Positions 42,389-50,933 are shown, numbered from the stretch's first letter. The stretch: 64,000 nucleotides of DNA from Streptomyces endocoffeicus (GCF_016741935.1 NZ_JAERRG010000015.1:186001-250000), one strand, 5' to 3'. Program-made: numbers and translations. Notes: a model not told the origin generated them from the sequence alone.

Positions 42389-42763
42389 TCACATCGGCTT
42401 CGCGGCCGTGGTGGTGAGATCCAGATTGTCCTCCACCCACAGACGCAGATTCCTGAGCGGAACGGACGCGCTGTGGCCCAGGGAGGAGAGTTCGTACTCC
42501 ACATGGAGCGGAACGGCCGGGTAGACGGTCCGCTCCACCAGCCCGGCGTCTTCGAGGCGCCGCAGTGTCTGGGTGAGCACTTTGGGGCTGACCCCCTGAA
42601 GCCGGCGCTGCAGCGCGCCGAATCGGAGGGGGCCGTCCTCCAGGGCGCCGATGGCCAGCGCCGACCATTTGTTGGCCAGCAGATCCAGCATGGCGCGGCA
42701 CGGGCACTGGGCCTCGTACACATCATGATGGGCGTGCTGGCCCGTGTGGCATCGCGTACTCAT
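42389..42763 (-). CDS. HxlR family transcriptional regulator
   Basis: A 124-residue winged-helix regulator. CPCRAMLDLLANKWSALAIGAL, LRFGALQRRLQGVSPKVLTQTLRRLEDAGLVERTVYP and VEYELSSLGHS are the classic HxlR blocks. Two N-terminal Cys (CPC) align with the redox-active Cys of thiol-sensing HxlR proteins (HypR, QorR). An ATG start with GGAAGG upstream is likely. It is divergent from a quinone oxidoreductase gene 136 bp away. This is the arrangement of qorR/qorA, where the regulator senses quinone or disulfide stress, so it probably represses that gene. Confidence 0.92.
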   Translation of the reverse strand: MSTRCHTGQHAHHDVYEAQCPCRAMLDLLANKWSALAIGALEDGPLRFGALQRRLQGVSPKVLTQTLRRLEDAGLVERTVYPAVPLHVEYELSSLGHSASVPLRNLRLWVEDNLDLTTTAAKPM

Positions 42764-42789
42764 GGGGAAACCTTCCGGGCCGCTTCGTA

Positions 42790-42822
42790 CTACCCAAAAG
42801 GTAGCAGTGTCCCTTGTGGGTA
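42790..42822. promoter_or_regulatory. TACCC-type inverted repeats between HxlR and quinone oxidoreductase genes
   Basis: CTACC-CAAAA-GGTAG (42790-42804) is an interrupted palindrome. The half TACCC at 42791 is mirrored again by GGGTA at 42818-42822. It sits 27 bp from the HxlR start and 78 bp from the oxidoreductase start, where an HxlR dimer pair would bind. Confidence 0.55.
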
Positions 42823-42899
42823 ACCACGTCCCTGAGGTTAGCGTGCGAGCGCGTTCGGAGAGCGGGCGTGAGAGATACGGATGAGCTCAGGAGGCACAC

Positions 42900-43868
42900 G
42901 TGTCCAGGTCCATGATGCGTGCGGTGGTACAGGACGCGCCCGGCGGTCCGGAGGTGCTGCGCGTCGCGGAGGTCGCGCGGCCGGAGCCGCTGCCCACCGA
43001 GGTGCTGGTGCGGGTGCGCGCCGCCGGCGTCAACCCGGTCGACTGGAAGACCCGTCAGGGCGGCGGCATGGCGGGCGTGCTGGGCGAGCCGCCGTTCACC
43101 CTGGGCTGGGACGTCTCCGGGGTGGTCGAGGAAGTCGGGTTCGGGGTGACCACGCTGGCCCCCGGCGACGAGGTGTACGGAATGCCGTGGTTCCCCCGTC
43201 AGGCGGGCGGCTACGCGGAGTTCGTGACGGCCCCCGCCCGTCAGTTCGCCCGCAAGCCCGCCACGTTGAGCCATGAGGCGGCGGCCGCCGTGCCGCTGGC
43301 GGCCCTGACGGCCTGGCAGATCCTGGTGGACACCGCGAAGGTGGAGGCCGGCCAGCGGGTTCTGGTGCACGCCGCCGCCGGTGGCGTCGGGCACTTCGCC
43401 GTCCAGTTCGCGCGGCAGCTGGGGGCGTCGGTCGTGGGGACCGCCCGGGAGAGCCGCCACGAGTGGCTCGGCCGGCTCGGAGCGGCGGAGCTGATCGACT
43501 ACACCGAGCAGCGCTTCGAGGACGCGGTCGGGAACGTCGATGTGGTGATCGACCTGCTCGGAGAGGAGCACGACGCCACCAGCACCCGTTCCCTGGAGGT
43601 GCTCAAGAAGGGGGGACTGCTGGTGGCCGTCCCCAGTGGCGTCAGCCCCGAGCTGCGGGAAGCCGCGGACGCCCGCGGAGTGCGCACCAGCCCCTTCCTC
43701 GTCGAGCCGGACGGCGCCGCCCTGACCACCATCGCCGGACTGATCGACCAGGGCGCGGTCGAGGTCGAGGTGGCGGACGTCTTCCCGCTGGAGGAGGCCG
43801 CCCGCGCCCACCGCCAGGGGGAGGACGGCCACACCCGCGGCAAACTGGTGCTCCGTACCGGCGCCTGA
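42900..43868 (+). CDS. NADP-dependent quinone oxidoreductase (zinc-free MDR)
   Basis: A 322-residue medium-chain oxidoreductase without zinc ligands. The N-terminal GroES-like fold has AAGVNPVDWKTR and GWDVSGVVEEVG. The NADPH fold has VLVHAAAGGVGHFAVQFARQLGASVVGTA. These enzymes (QOR/zeta-crystallin type) reduce quinones or enones. The GTG start follows AGGAGG. The divergent HxlR regulator with two N-terminal Cys suggests induction by quinone or thiol stress. The next gene, a NIPSNAP-domain protein, begins 93 bp on and may be co-transcribed. Confidence 0.93.
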   Translation: MSRSMMRAVVQDAPGGPEVLRVAEVARPEPLPTEVLVRVRAAGVNPVDWKTRQGGGMAGVLGEPPFTLGWDVSGVVEEVGFGVTTLAPGDEVYGMPWFPRQAGGYAEFVTAPARQFARKPATLSHEAAAAVPLAALTAWQILVDTAKVEAGQRVLVHAAAGGVGHFAVQFARQLGASVVGTARESRHEWLGRLGAAELIDYTEQRFEDAVGNVDVVIDLLGEEHDATSTRSLEVLKKGGLLVAVPSGVSPELREAADARGVRTSPFLVEPDGAALTTIAGLIDQGAVEVEVADVFPLEEAARAHRQGEDGHTRGKLVLRTGA

Positions 43869-43877
43869 CCGTTTCCC

Positions 43878-43900
43878 GGTCGACGGTCGACGGTCGACGG
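43878..43900. repeat. Triple GGTCGAC microrepeat
   Basis: GGTCGAC is repeated three times (43878-43898) followed by GGCCGATGCCCGAGGCCCGAGGCC, another short duplication, in the gap between the oxidoreductase and NIPSNAP genes. This is one more instance of the tandem-repeat habit of intergenic DNA in this window. Confidence 0.75.
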
Positions 43901-43961
43901 CCGATGCCCGAGGCCCGAGGCCACTTCGCACCACCCGTCACACCAGCCCGAGGAGACCCGC

Positions 43962-44282
43962 ATGTTCTACGAGATCCGCCGCTACCAGACCAGGCCCGGC
44001 CGCCGGGAGGAATGGGTCGGCTTCATGGAGGAGGTGATCATCCCCTTCCAGGCGTCGCGGGGGATGGACGTCATCGCCTCGTTCATCGACGAGGAGGACC
44101 CCGACGGCTATGTGTGGCTGCGGCGCTTCGCCGACGAGGCGGAGCGGGTGCGGCTCTACGAGGCCGTCTACCAGAGCGAGCGGTGGCAGCGGGAGATCGG
44201 CCCCCGGGTCGAGGAACTGCTGTTCCGGGAGAAGATCCAGGTCACGCGTGCCGTGCCCACGCCCGCGTCCGGCCTTGGCTGA
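43962..44282 (+). CDS. NIPSNAP family protein
   Basis: A 106-residue dimeric alpha/beta-barrel (ferredoxin-like) protein. It begins MFYEIRRYQTRPGRREEWVGFMEEVIIPFQ, with GMDVIASFIDEEDPDGYVWLRRFADEAERVRLYEAVY, the NIPSNAP signature. Its function is unknown; in actinomycetes it often accompanies oxidoreductases. GAGGAG precedes the ATG. It probably forms a unit with the upstream quinone oxidoreductase. It ends 58 bp before a 20-bp tandem repeat/terminator structure that separates it from the convergent MFS gene. Confidence 0.9.
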   Translation: MFYEIRRYQTRPGRREEWVGFMEEVIIPFQASRGMDVIASFIDEEDPDGYVWLRRFADEAERVRLYEAVYQSERWQREIGPRVEELLFREKIQVTRAVPTPASGLG

Positions 44283-44340
44283 CCGCGACGGCGCCACCAT
44301 GGGGACGGCCGTACGCCGGTGACGCCGTCCACGGCTCCCG

Positions 44341-44426
44341 GAACCACACGGCCCCGCCCGGAACCACACGGCCCCGCCCGGAACCACACGGCCCCGCCCG
44401 GAACCACACGGCTCCGGGCGGGGCCG
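44341..44426. repeat. 20-bp tandem repeat forming a multi-arm terminator
   Basis: GAACCACACGGCCCCGCCCG is repeated three times exactly (44341-44400), with a fourth partial copy. Each copy with its right edge contains CGGCCCCGCCCGG (44349-44361, 44369-44381, 44389-44401). All three are perfect reverse complements of CCGGGCGGGGCCG at 44414-44426. The last copy makes a 13-bp hairpin with a 12-base loop; the others can compete for the same arm. It lies between convergent genes and probably terminates both. Confidence 0.9.
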
Positions 44427-44434
44427 CGCCGGGG

Positions 44435-45790
44435 TCACCCGGAGACGGTCCGGACGGGCGCGGGCGCGGCGGCCTCCGCTCCGCCGCGGCCGCTGCCGCG
44501 GCGGATGAAGTAGACGCCCACGGTGGCGAGCAGCGAGGCCGCGGAGAGTGCGTAGAGGCCGCCGTTGGTGCTGTCCGTCGTCTCCTCCAGATAGCCGAAG
44601 AGGGTGGGGGAGACGAACCCCCCGAGGTTGCCGAGGGAGTTGACGACGGCGAGCCCCGCGGCCGTGACCCTGAGGTCGAGCGTGGACTGGGCCAGCGGCC
44701 AGAAGAGGTTGGCGGCGCACTTGCTGCCGACGGCGGCCAGGGTGACGGCCGCGAGCCCGAACCACGGGGAGCCCAGGGTGGCGAGGAAGGTGCCGATGGC
44801 GGACAGCACCAGCACGATGGCGAGGTAGGGCCGACGGTCCGGCACCCGGTCGGTGTAGCGGCTCATCGTGTACATCGCGATGACCGCGCAGATCCACGGG
44901 ACGGCCGTGAGCAGCCCGATCTGGAAGGACGAGAGCCCGCCGATGTCGTCCACCAGGCTCGGCAGCCAGAAGGTGATCGCGTATCCGGTGAGCGCCATGG
45001 CGAAGAACACGCCGGTCAGCAGCGCCACCTGGGGGTGGACCACCAGCCGCAGCCTGGACACCTGAGGCTCGCGGCTGCGCGCCTCGCGGTCCCGCTCGAC
45101 CGCCGCGCTGAGGGCGGCCTTCTCCTCACCGCTCAGCCAGCGGGCGTCCCCGATCCGCGAGACGAGGAAGAAGGCGGCGACGAGGCCCACGGTGATCGAG
45201 AGGGCGCCTTCCAGCGCGAACATCCAGCGCCAGCCCGCGAATCCGCCCAGGCCGTGCATTTCCAGCAGTGCGCCGCTGATGGGGCCGGTGACGATGTAGG
45301 CGGTGGCCGAGCCGCCGAGGAAGATGGCGCTGGCCCGGCCGCGCGCGGAGTCCGGCAGCCAGGTGGTGAGGTAGTACATCACGCCGGGGAAGAACCCCGC
45401 CTCCGCGATGCCCAGCAGGAACCGCAGGGCGTAGAAGGAGGTGGCCCCCGTCATGAAGCACATCAGGACGGTCACGGCGCCCCAGCTGATCATGATCCGG
45501 GTGAGCCAGACGCGGGCGCCGAAGCGCTCCATCAGCATGTTGCTGGGGACTTCGAGCAGGGCGTAGCCGATGAAGAACAGCCCGGCGCCGAGCCCGTAGG
45601 CCGCGCTTCCGATGCCGATGTCGGCCTTGAGGTCGTCCTGGACGAAGCCGACGTTGGTGCGGTCCATCTGGTTGACCACGAGCATGATGACCAGGATCGG
45701 CATCACACGTCGAAGAAACTTGGTCACGCACCGTTGGACGAGCTCCGAGGAGGCGGCCGGGTCACGGTCGGGGGCGGGGGGATTCACCAT
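44435..45790 (-). CDS. MFS transporter, anion:cation symporter family (probable glucarate/galactarate uptake)
   Basis: A 451-residue 12-helix MFS protein. NQMDRTNVGFVQDDLKADIGIGSAAYGLGAGLFFIGYALLEVPSNMLMERFGARVWLTRIM is the ACS family signature found in GudP, GarP and tartrate/phthalate transporters. The ATG at 45790 with GAGGAG 8 bases upstream is chosen over an ATG 10 codons earlier. The gene is divergent from glucarate dehydratase, so sugar diacid uptake is the natural role. Two adjacent palindromes lie in its leader/promoter region. Confidence 0.92.
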   Translation of the reverse strand: MVNPPAPDRDPAASSELVQRCVTKFLRRVMPILVIMLVVNQMDRTNVGFVQDDLKADIGIGSAAYGLGAGLFFIGYALLEVPSNMLMERFGARVWLTRIMISWGAVTVLMCFMTGATSFYALRFLLGIAEAGFFPGVMYYLTTWLPDSARGRASAIFLGGSATAYIVTGPISGALLEMHGLGGFAGWRWMFALEGALSITVGLVAAFFLVSRIGDARWLSGEEKAALSAAVERDREARSREPQVSRLRLVVHPQVALLTGVFFAMALTGYAITFWLPSLVDDIGGLSSFQIGLLTAVPWICAVIAMYTMSRYTDRVPDRRPYLAIVLVLSAIGTFLATLGSPWFGLAAVTLAAVGSKCAANLFWPLAQSTLDLRVTAAGLAVVNSLGNLGGFVSPTLFGYLEETTDSTNGGLYALSAASLLATVGVYFIRRGSGRGGAEAAAPAPVRTVSG

Positions 45791-45809
45791 GGCGGCTCTC
45801 CTCGCTTCG

Positions 45810-45838
45810 TTCATGTACATGAACCCACTGGCAGTGGG
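45810..45838. promoter_or_regulatory. Two abutting palindromes upstream of the diacid transporter
   Basis: TTCATGTACATGAA (45810-45823) is a perfect 14-bp palindrome. It is immediately followed by CCCACTG-G-CAGTGGG (45824-45838), an arm-perfect palindrome with a 1-base centre. Both are 20-48 bp upstream of the MFS start in the divergent interval to glucarate dehydratase. A GntR/FadR-type operator (TGTACA core) is likely. Confidence 0.65.
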
Positions 45839-46004
45839 GTGCAGACCTTACGATCAGCCGTTCCCTCGGTCAATGACTCCGGAAGCAACAATTCCACGCG
45901 GAATCGCATGAGTTGTGATGGGTGTTTTGGCTGCTCGTCGGCGGGGCAGCCCCTTGATAGGGTTCGCACACCTACCACCTGTTCAACCATCTGAATGGAC
46001 GTCG

Positions 46005-47279
46005 ATGTCTGACGGAGCACCCCTGCGCATCACGGATGTCACCATCACCCCCGTCGCCTTCCGCGACCCGGCCCTGCTCAACTCCGTCGGCGTCCACGAG
46101 CCCTTCGCGCTCCGCTCGATCGTGCAGATCCACACCGACGCGGGCCTGACCGGGCTCGGCGAGACCTACGCGGACGAGCTCCACCTGGAGCGCCTCACGG
46201 CCGTCGGACAGGAGATCGTCGGGCTGGACGCCTTCGCCACCGAGGAGCTGCACCAGCGCGTCCAGCGGGTCATCGACCGCGTCGGCGGCTCCGGCGGCTC
46301 CGGGCTCACCGGCATGATCACCACCAGCAGCACCGTCGACCGCGTCGTCTCCCCGTTCGAGGTGGCGCTCCTGGACATCCAGGGCAAGGCCATCGGCCGC
46401 CCGGTCAGCGACCTGCTCGGCGGCGCCGTACGGTCCGCCGTCCCGTTCAGCGCCTACCTCTTCTACAAGTGGGCCGCCCACCCCGGCCAGGAGCCGGACG
46501 AGTGGGGCGAGGCCCTCGACCCCGATGCCATCGTGGCGCAGGCCCGCCGGATGGTGGATGACTACGGCTTCACCGCGATCAAGCTGAAGGGCGGCGTCCG
46601 GCCCCCCGAGGAGGAGATCGAGGCGATCCGGGCGCTGCGCCGCGCCTTCCCCGGCCATCCGCTGCGCCTGGACCCCAATGCCGTCTGGACGACGGAGACC
46701 TCGGTGAAGGTCGGGCGCGCGCTCGAGGGCGTGCTGGAGTATCTGGAGGACCCCACCCCCGGGATCGACGGCATGGCCGCGGTCGCCCGCGAGGTCCCCA
46801 TGCCGCTGGCCACCAACATGTGTGTGGTCGCCTTCGACGAGCTGGCCCCCGCGGTGGCCGCCGACGCCGTCCAGGTCGTCCTCTCCGACCACCACTACTG
46901 GGGCGGGCTGCGCCGCTCCAAGCTGCTCTCCGGCATCTGCGACACCTTCGGCATGGGCCTGTCCATGCACTCGAACTCGCACCTGGGCATCAGCCTGGCC
47001 GCGATGACCCACCTGGCCGCGGCCACCCCGAACCTCACCTACGCCTGTGACACCCACTGGCCGTGGAAGACCGAGGACGTGATCGTGGACGGCGCGCTGA
47101 CCTTCGTGGACGGCGCGGTGCCCGTGCCGGGCGCCCCCGGCCTCGGCGTGGAGCTGGACCCCGACGCCCTGGCGCGGCTGCATGAGCAGTACCTCCGGTG
47201 CGGACTGCGCAACCGCGATGACACCGGGTACATGCGGCGCTTCGACCCGTCCTTCCAGGCGGACCTCGCCCGCTGGTAG
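46005..47279 (+). CDS. gudD: Glucarate dehydratase-like enolase superfamily enzyme
   Basis: A 424-residue enolase-superfamily protein of the glucarate dehydratase family. The Lys base region is AIKLKGGVRPP. Metal ligands are Asp in RLDPNAVW, Glu in LEDPTPG and the third ligand in NMCVV. HSNSHLGIS carries the His base, and SDHHYWGG and DTHWPWKTEDVI are further family marks. It dehydrates D-glucarate (and often L-idarate) to 5-keto-4-deoxyglucarate. The ATG at 46005 gives MSDGAPLRITDVTITPV; the ribosome site is weak. It is divergent from the matching ACS transporter. The later pathway genes (KDG aldolase) are not in the window. Confidence 0.93.
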   Translation: MSDGAPLRITDVTITPVAFRDPALLNSVGVHEPFALRSIVQIHTDAGLTGLGETYADELHLERLTAVGQEIVGLDAFATEELHQRVQRVIDRVGGSGGSGLTGMITTSSTVDRVVSPFEVALLDIQGKAIGRPVSDLLGGAVRSAVPFSAYLFYKWAAHPGQEPDEWGEALDPDAIVAQARRMVDDYGFTAIKLKGGVRPPEEEIEAIRALRRAFPGHPLRLDPNAVWTTETSVKVGRALEGVLEYLEDPTPGIDGMAAVAREVPMPLATNMCVVAFDELAPAVAADAVQVVLSDHHYWGGLRRSKLLSGICDTFGMGLSMHSNSHLGISLAAMTHLAAATPNLTYACDTHWPWKTEDVIVDGALTFVDGAVPVPGAPGLGVELDPDALARLHEQYLRCGLRNRDDTGYMRRFDPSFQADLARW

Positions 47280-47445
47280 CCCGTCGCCACCGCGGCTCAC
47301 CTCCGGCGATACCTCGATTGAAGGAGGCCGACCCCGGTCACCTGGTGTACCCGGATTTCGGCTAAGCGTACGAAGCCGCAGGCCAGGGCCTCTTCATAGC
47401 CTCTGAGGGACGGAAAAGACGCCGAACCCCCGGAAGTGCTGAGTC

Positions 47446-49374
47446 TTGTCTGCTACCGCTCCTCGCGTACGGATCACCCCTGACCGGACCGACCGCCGCC
47501 GCCGACGACGCATGGTGGGCGCGGCGGTCGCGGCCGGACTGACCCTGGGCGCCCTGGCCGCGCCCGCGGCGGGCGCCGTGGACCACCACGCGCGGCACGG
47601 CGCCGGGACGGCCGCTCCCAAGGCCGACACCGGCTCGCCGGTGCGGGTGAACCAGGTCGGCTATCTGACCCACGGCCCCAAGAAGGGCACCGTGGTCACC
47701 CCCGCCACCAAGCCGCTGACCTGGACGCTTCGGGCCGCCGACGGCACCGAGCGGGCGGGCGGCACCACCACGCCCCGGGGCGTCGACCCCAGCTCCCGGC
47801 AGAATGTCCAGACCTTCGACTTCAGCGAGGTCACGGACGCGGGCGAGGGGTACACCGTCACCATCGACGGGAAGAAGAGCGAGCCGTTCGCCATCGGTGA
47901 CCACCTCTACGACTCGCTGCGGAGCGACGCGCTCGCGTACTTCTACCACAACCGCAGCGGCATCAAGATCGACGCGGACCTCGTGGGCGCCAAGTACGCC
48001 CGTCCCGCCGGCCATGACAAGGCGGCCCCGCACCGGGGCGACACCGACGTCCCGTGCGTCAAGGGCGTGTGCGACTACCGCCGGAATGTCGCCGGTGGCT
48101 GGTACGACGCTGGTGACCAGGGCAAGTACGTCGTCAACGGCGGTATCTCGGTGGCCCAGCTGATGTCCGCGTACGAGCGCACCCGCACCACCAAGGGCGT
48201 CGACGCCGCGCCGCTGGGCGACGGCCGGCTCCGGGTGCCCGAGCGTGGCAACGGCGTCCCGGACATCCTGGACGAGGCCCGCTGGGAGATGGAATTCCTG
48301 CTGCGCATGCAGGTGCCGAAGGGCGAGCCGCTCGCCGGTATGGCGTTCCATAAGGTGCACGACAAGCAGTGGACCGGGTTCCCGACCCGGCCGGACCAGG
48401 ACCAGCAGCAGCGTGAGCTGCACAAGCCGTCCACCGCGGCCACGCTCAACCTGGCGGCGTCCGCCGCGCAGAGCGCCCGGCTGTTCAAGTCCTACGACCC
48501 GGAGTTCGCCGCCCGCTGTCTGCACGCGGCCCGGACCGCGTGGGACGCGGCCAAGGCACATCCGAAGATCTACGCCGGCGACAAGGACTCCACGGGCGGC
48601 GGGGCCTACGGCGACCGTCACGTCGGCGACGAGTTCTACTGGGCCGCGGCCGAGCTGTTCATCACCACCGGCGACCACGCCTACGCCAAGGCGGTGCTCG
48701 ACTCGCCGCTGCACCACGACGTGGGCGCGCTCTTCCCGCGCGGCGGCGGCATGTCGTGGGCCTCGACCGCGGGCCTCGGAGCGCTGGACCTGGCCACCGT
48801 CCCCAACAAGCTCACCGAGCGGCAGCGCGCCGAGGCGCGGGCGATGGTGACGAAGGCCGCCGACCGCTACGCCGCGGACTCCGCCAAGTCGGCCTACGGC
48901 GTGCCGTACGCGCCGAAGGACGGCACGTACGAGTGGGGCTCCAACAGCCAGGTGCTCAACAACATGATCGTGCTCGCCACCGCGCACGACCTGACGGGCA
49001 AGGACCGCTACCTCGACGCGGTGCTCCGCGGCATGGACTATCTGCTGGGCGGCAATCCGCTCAACCAGTCCTATGTCACCGGCCACGGCGAACGGGACTC
49101 GCACAACCAGCACCACCGCTTCTGGGCCCACCAGCTCGACCACCGGCTGCCGCGTCCGGCACCCGGCTCACTGGCGGGCGGCCCGAACTCCGGGCTGCAG
49201 GACCCGGTGGCCAAGAAGAAGCTGAAGGGCTGCGCCCCGGCGATGTGCTACACCGACAGCCTGATGGCGTTCTCCACCAACGAGATCACCATCAACTGGA
49301 ACGCGCCGCTGGCCTGGATCGCCTCGTACGTCGGCGGTCTGGGCGGCGGCACGGCGGAGCAGCCCGTGCGCTGA
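47446..49374 (+). CDS. Secreted GH9 endoglucanase/cellulase with N-terminal Ig-like domain
   Basis: A 642-residue extracellular cellulase. The first 45 residues form an Arg-rich signal peptide ending near PAAGAV. A cellulase N-terminal Ig-like domain (about 65-150, VRVNQVGYLTHGPK) precedes the GH9 (alpha/alpha)6 barrel (about 155-625). Catalytic Asp221 and Asp224 are in GGWYDAGDQGKYV. HHRFWAHQ is near the C terminus, and the general acid Glu613 lies in STNEITINWN with Asp604 before it. The CelD_N-GH9 layout is typical of E-type endoglucanases without CBM. The start is TTG 47446 with GGAAG upstream; ATG 47512 would shorten the signal peptide. No CebR box is seen upstream. Confidence 0.92.
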   Translation: MSATAPRVRITPDRTDRRRRRRMVGAAVAAGLTLGALAAPAAGAVDHHARHGAGTAAPKADTGSPVRVNQVGYLTHGPKKGTVVTPATKPLTWTLRAADGTERAGGTTTPRGVDPSSRQNVQTFDFSEVTDAGEGYTVTIDGKKSEPFAIGDHLYDSLRSDALAYFYHNRSGIKIDADLVGAKYARPAGHDKAAPHRGDTDVPCVKGVCDYRRNVAGGWYDAGDQGKYVVNGGISVAQLMSAYERTRTTKGVDAAPLGDGRLRVPERGNGVPDILDEARWEMEFLLRMQVPKGEPLAGMAFHKVHDKQWTGFPTRPDQDQQQRELHKPSTAATLNLAASAAQSARLFKSYDPEFAARCLHAARTAWDAAKAHPKIYAGDKDSTGGGAYGDRHVGDEFYWAAAELFITTGDHAYAKAVLDSPLHHDVGALFPRGGGMSWASTAGLGALDLATVPNKLTERQRAEARAMVTKAADRYAADSAKSAYGVPYAPKDGTYEWGSNSQVLNNMIVLATAHDLTGKDRYLDAVLRGMDYLLGGNPLNQSYVTGHGERDSHNQHHRFWAHQLDHRLPRPAPGSLAGGPNSGLQDPVAKKKLKGCAPAMCYTDSLMAFSTNEITINWNAPLAWIASYVGGLGGGTAEQPVR

Positions 49375-49394
49375 CCCGGTCCTGCCGGAATACG

Positions 49395-49432
49395 CCGCCG
49401 CCCACCCGCGCTCGGGCGCGGGTGGGCGGCGG
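49395..49432. terminator. 17-bp perfect stem with TCGG tetraloop
   Basis: CCGCCGCCCACCCGCGC (49395-49411) pairs perfectly with GCGCGGGTGGGCGGCGG (49416-49432). It is 20 bases from the GH9 stop and 19 bases from the convergent argG stop, so it is a strong bidirectional terminator. Confidence 0.92.
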
Positions 49433-49450
49433 ACCAGGGAAGCGGGGAGG

Positions 49451-50899
49451 TCAGTCGGCGCCGAACTCCATCGCGGCGCGGTCGAGCAGCTTGTCCTGCC
49501 CGGACACCTGCCCGTCCGAGGCGATCGCCTCGGAGGCGCCCTGCGGCATCGCGCCGATCAGCCCGGTGGAGGCCGCCTGCGCGGCGCCGATCAGCGCCGG
49601 ATGCGAGCTGCCGACCATGCCGAGACCGGCGTACTGCTCCAGCTTGGCGCGCGAGTCGGCGATGTCGAGGTTGCGCATGGTCAGCTGGCCGATCCGGTCC
49701 ACCGGACCGAAGGCGGAGTCCTCGGTCCGCTCCATGGAGAGCTTCTCCGGGTGGTAGCTGAACGCCGGTCCGGAGGTGTCCAGGATGGAGTAGTCCTCAC
49801 CGCGCCGCAGCCGCAGGGTCACCTCGCCGGTGATCGCCGCGCCGACCCAGCGCTGCAGCGACTCGCGCACCATCAGCGCCTGCGGGTCCAGCCAGCGGCC
49901 CTCGTACATGAGCCGGCCGAGGCGGCGCCCCTCGGTGTGGTAGGTGGCGACGGTGTCCTCGTTGTGGATCGCGTTGACCAGCCGCTCGTACGCCGCGTGC
50001 AGCAGCGCCATGCCCGGCGCCTCGTAGATGCCCCGGCTCTTGGCCTCGATGACGCGGTTCTCGATCTGGTCGGACATGCCCATGCCGTGCCGACCGCCGA
50101 TGGCGTTGGCCTCCAGCACCAGATCGACGGCGGAGGCGAACTCCTTGCCGTTGATCGTCACCGGGCGGCCCTGCTCGAAGCCGATCGTGACGTCCTCGGC
50201 CGCTATCTCGACCGACGGGTCCCAGAACCGCACGCCCATGATCGGCTGGACGATCTCGATACCGGTGTCGAGGTGCTCGAGCGACTTGGCCTCGTGGGTG
50301 GCGCCCCAGATGTTGGCGTCGGTGGAGTACGCCTTCTCCGTGCTGTCCCGGTAGGGCAGGTCATGGGCGAGCAGCCACTCCGACATCTCCTTGCGGCCGC
50401 CGAGCTCGCTGACGAAGTCGGCGTCCAGCCACGGCTTGTAGATCCGCAGGGAGGGGTTGGCCAGCAGGCCGTAGCGGTAGAACCGCTCGATGTCATTGCC
50501 CTTGAAGGTGGAGCCGTCGCCCCAGATCTGCACATTGTCCTCGAGCATGGCGCGCACCAGCAGGGTGCCGGTGACCGCCCGCCCGAGCGGGGTGGTGTTG
50601 AAGTAGCTGCGGCCGCCGGAGCGGATGTGGAACGCCCCGCAGGCGAGCGCCGCGAGCCCCTCCTCCACCAGGGCCGCCCGGCAGTCCACCAGTCGGGCGA
50701 CCTCCGCGCCGTACGTCGTGGCGCGCCCGGGGACCGAGGCGATGTCGGGCTCGTCGTACTGGCCGATGTCGGCGGTGTAGGTGCAGGGCACCGCGCCCTT
50801 GTCGCGCATCCACGCGACCGCTACCGAGGTGTCGAGGCCGCCGGAGAAGGCGATCCCGACGCGTTGGCCGACAGGGAGGGAGGTGAGAACTTTGGACAC
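49451..50899 (-). CDS. argG: Argininosuccinate synthase
   Basis: A 482-residue enzyme that condenses citrulline and aspartate with ATP to argininosuccinate. The ATP pyrophosphatase P-loop is AFSGGLDTSVAVAW (17-30). Substrate-binding blocks include YTADIGQYDEPD, QIWGDGSTFKGNDIERFYRYG and STDANIWGATHEAKSLE. The length and wording match the longer E. coli-type ArgG rather than the about 400-residue form. The GTG at 50899 lacks a clear ribosome site. The upstream interval contains a TGCAT-rich dyad resembling an ARG box. No other arginine genes are nearby, so this is a dispersed member of the ArgR regulon. Confidence 0.95.
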   Translation of the reverse strand: MSKVLTSLPVGQRVGIAFSGGLDTSVAVAWMRDKGAVPCTYTADIGQYDEPDIASVPGRATTYGAEVARLVDCRAALVEEGLAALACGAFHIRSGGRSYFNTTPLGRAVTGTLLVRAMLEDNVQIWGDGSTFKGNDIERFYRYGLLANPSLRIYKPWLDADFVSELGGRKEMSEWLLAHDLPYRDSTEKAYSTDANIWGATHEAKSLEHLDTGIEIVQPIMGVRFWDPSVEIAAEDVTIGFEQGRPVTINGKEFASAVDLVLEANAIGGRHGMGMSDQIENRVIEAKSRGIYEAPGMALLHAAYERLVNAIHNEDTVATYHTEGRRLGRLMYEGRWLDPQALMVRESLQRWVGAAITGEVTLRLRRGEDYSILDTSGPAFSYHPEKLSMERTEDSAFGPVDRIGQLTMRNLDIADSRAKLEQYAGLGMVGSSHPALIGAAQAASTGLIGAMPQGASEAIASDGQVSGQDKLLDRAAMEFGAD

Positions 50900-50907
50900 A
50901 GCAGGAG

Positions 50908-50933
50908 TATGCAGGGTTATGCATGATCATGCA
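50908..50933. promoter_or_regulatory. ARG-box-like operator upstream of argG
   Basis: TATGCAGGGTTATGCATGATCATGCA contains TGCATGATCATGCA (50920-50933), a perfect 14-bp palindrome, preceded by a further TATGCA. The TGCAT/ATGCA halves resemble the ARG boxes bound by ArgR in Streptomyces. The site begins 9 bp upstream of the argG start codon, where ArgR would block transcription. Confidence 0.72.

Noticed and set aside
44341..44413. CRISPR-like repeat array
   Set aside because: The 20-bp units are contiguous with no spacers, and no cas genes are present.
43463..45994. 843-codon + strand frame across NIPSNAP, the terminator repeat and the MFS gene
   Set aside because: It reads through real genes on both strands and through the tandem repeat; its product is unstructured Arg/Gly/Glu sequence.
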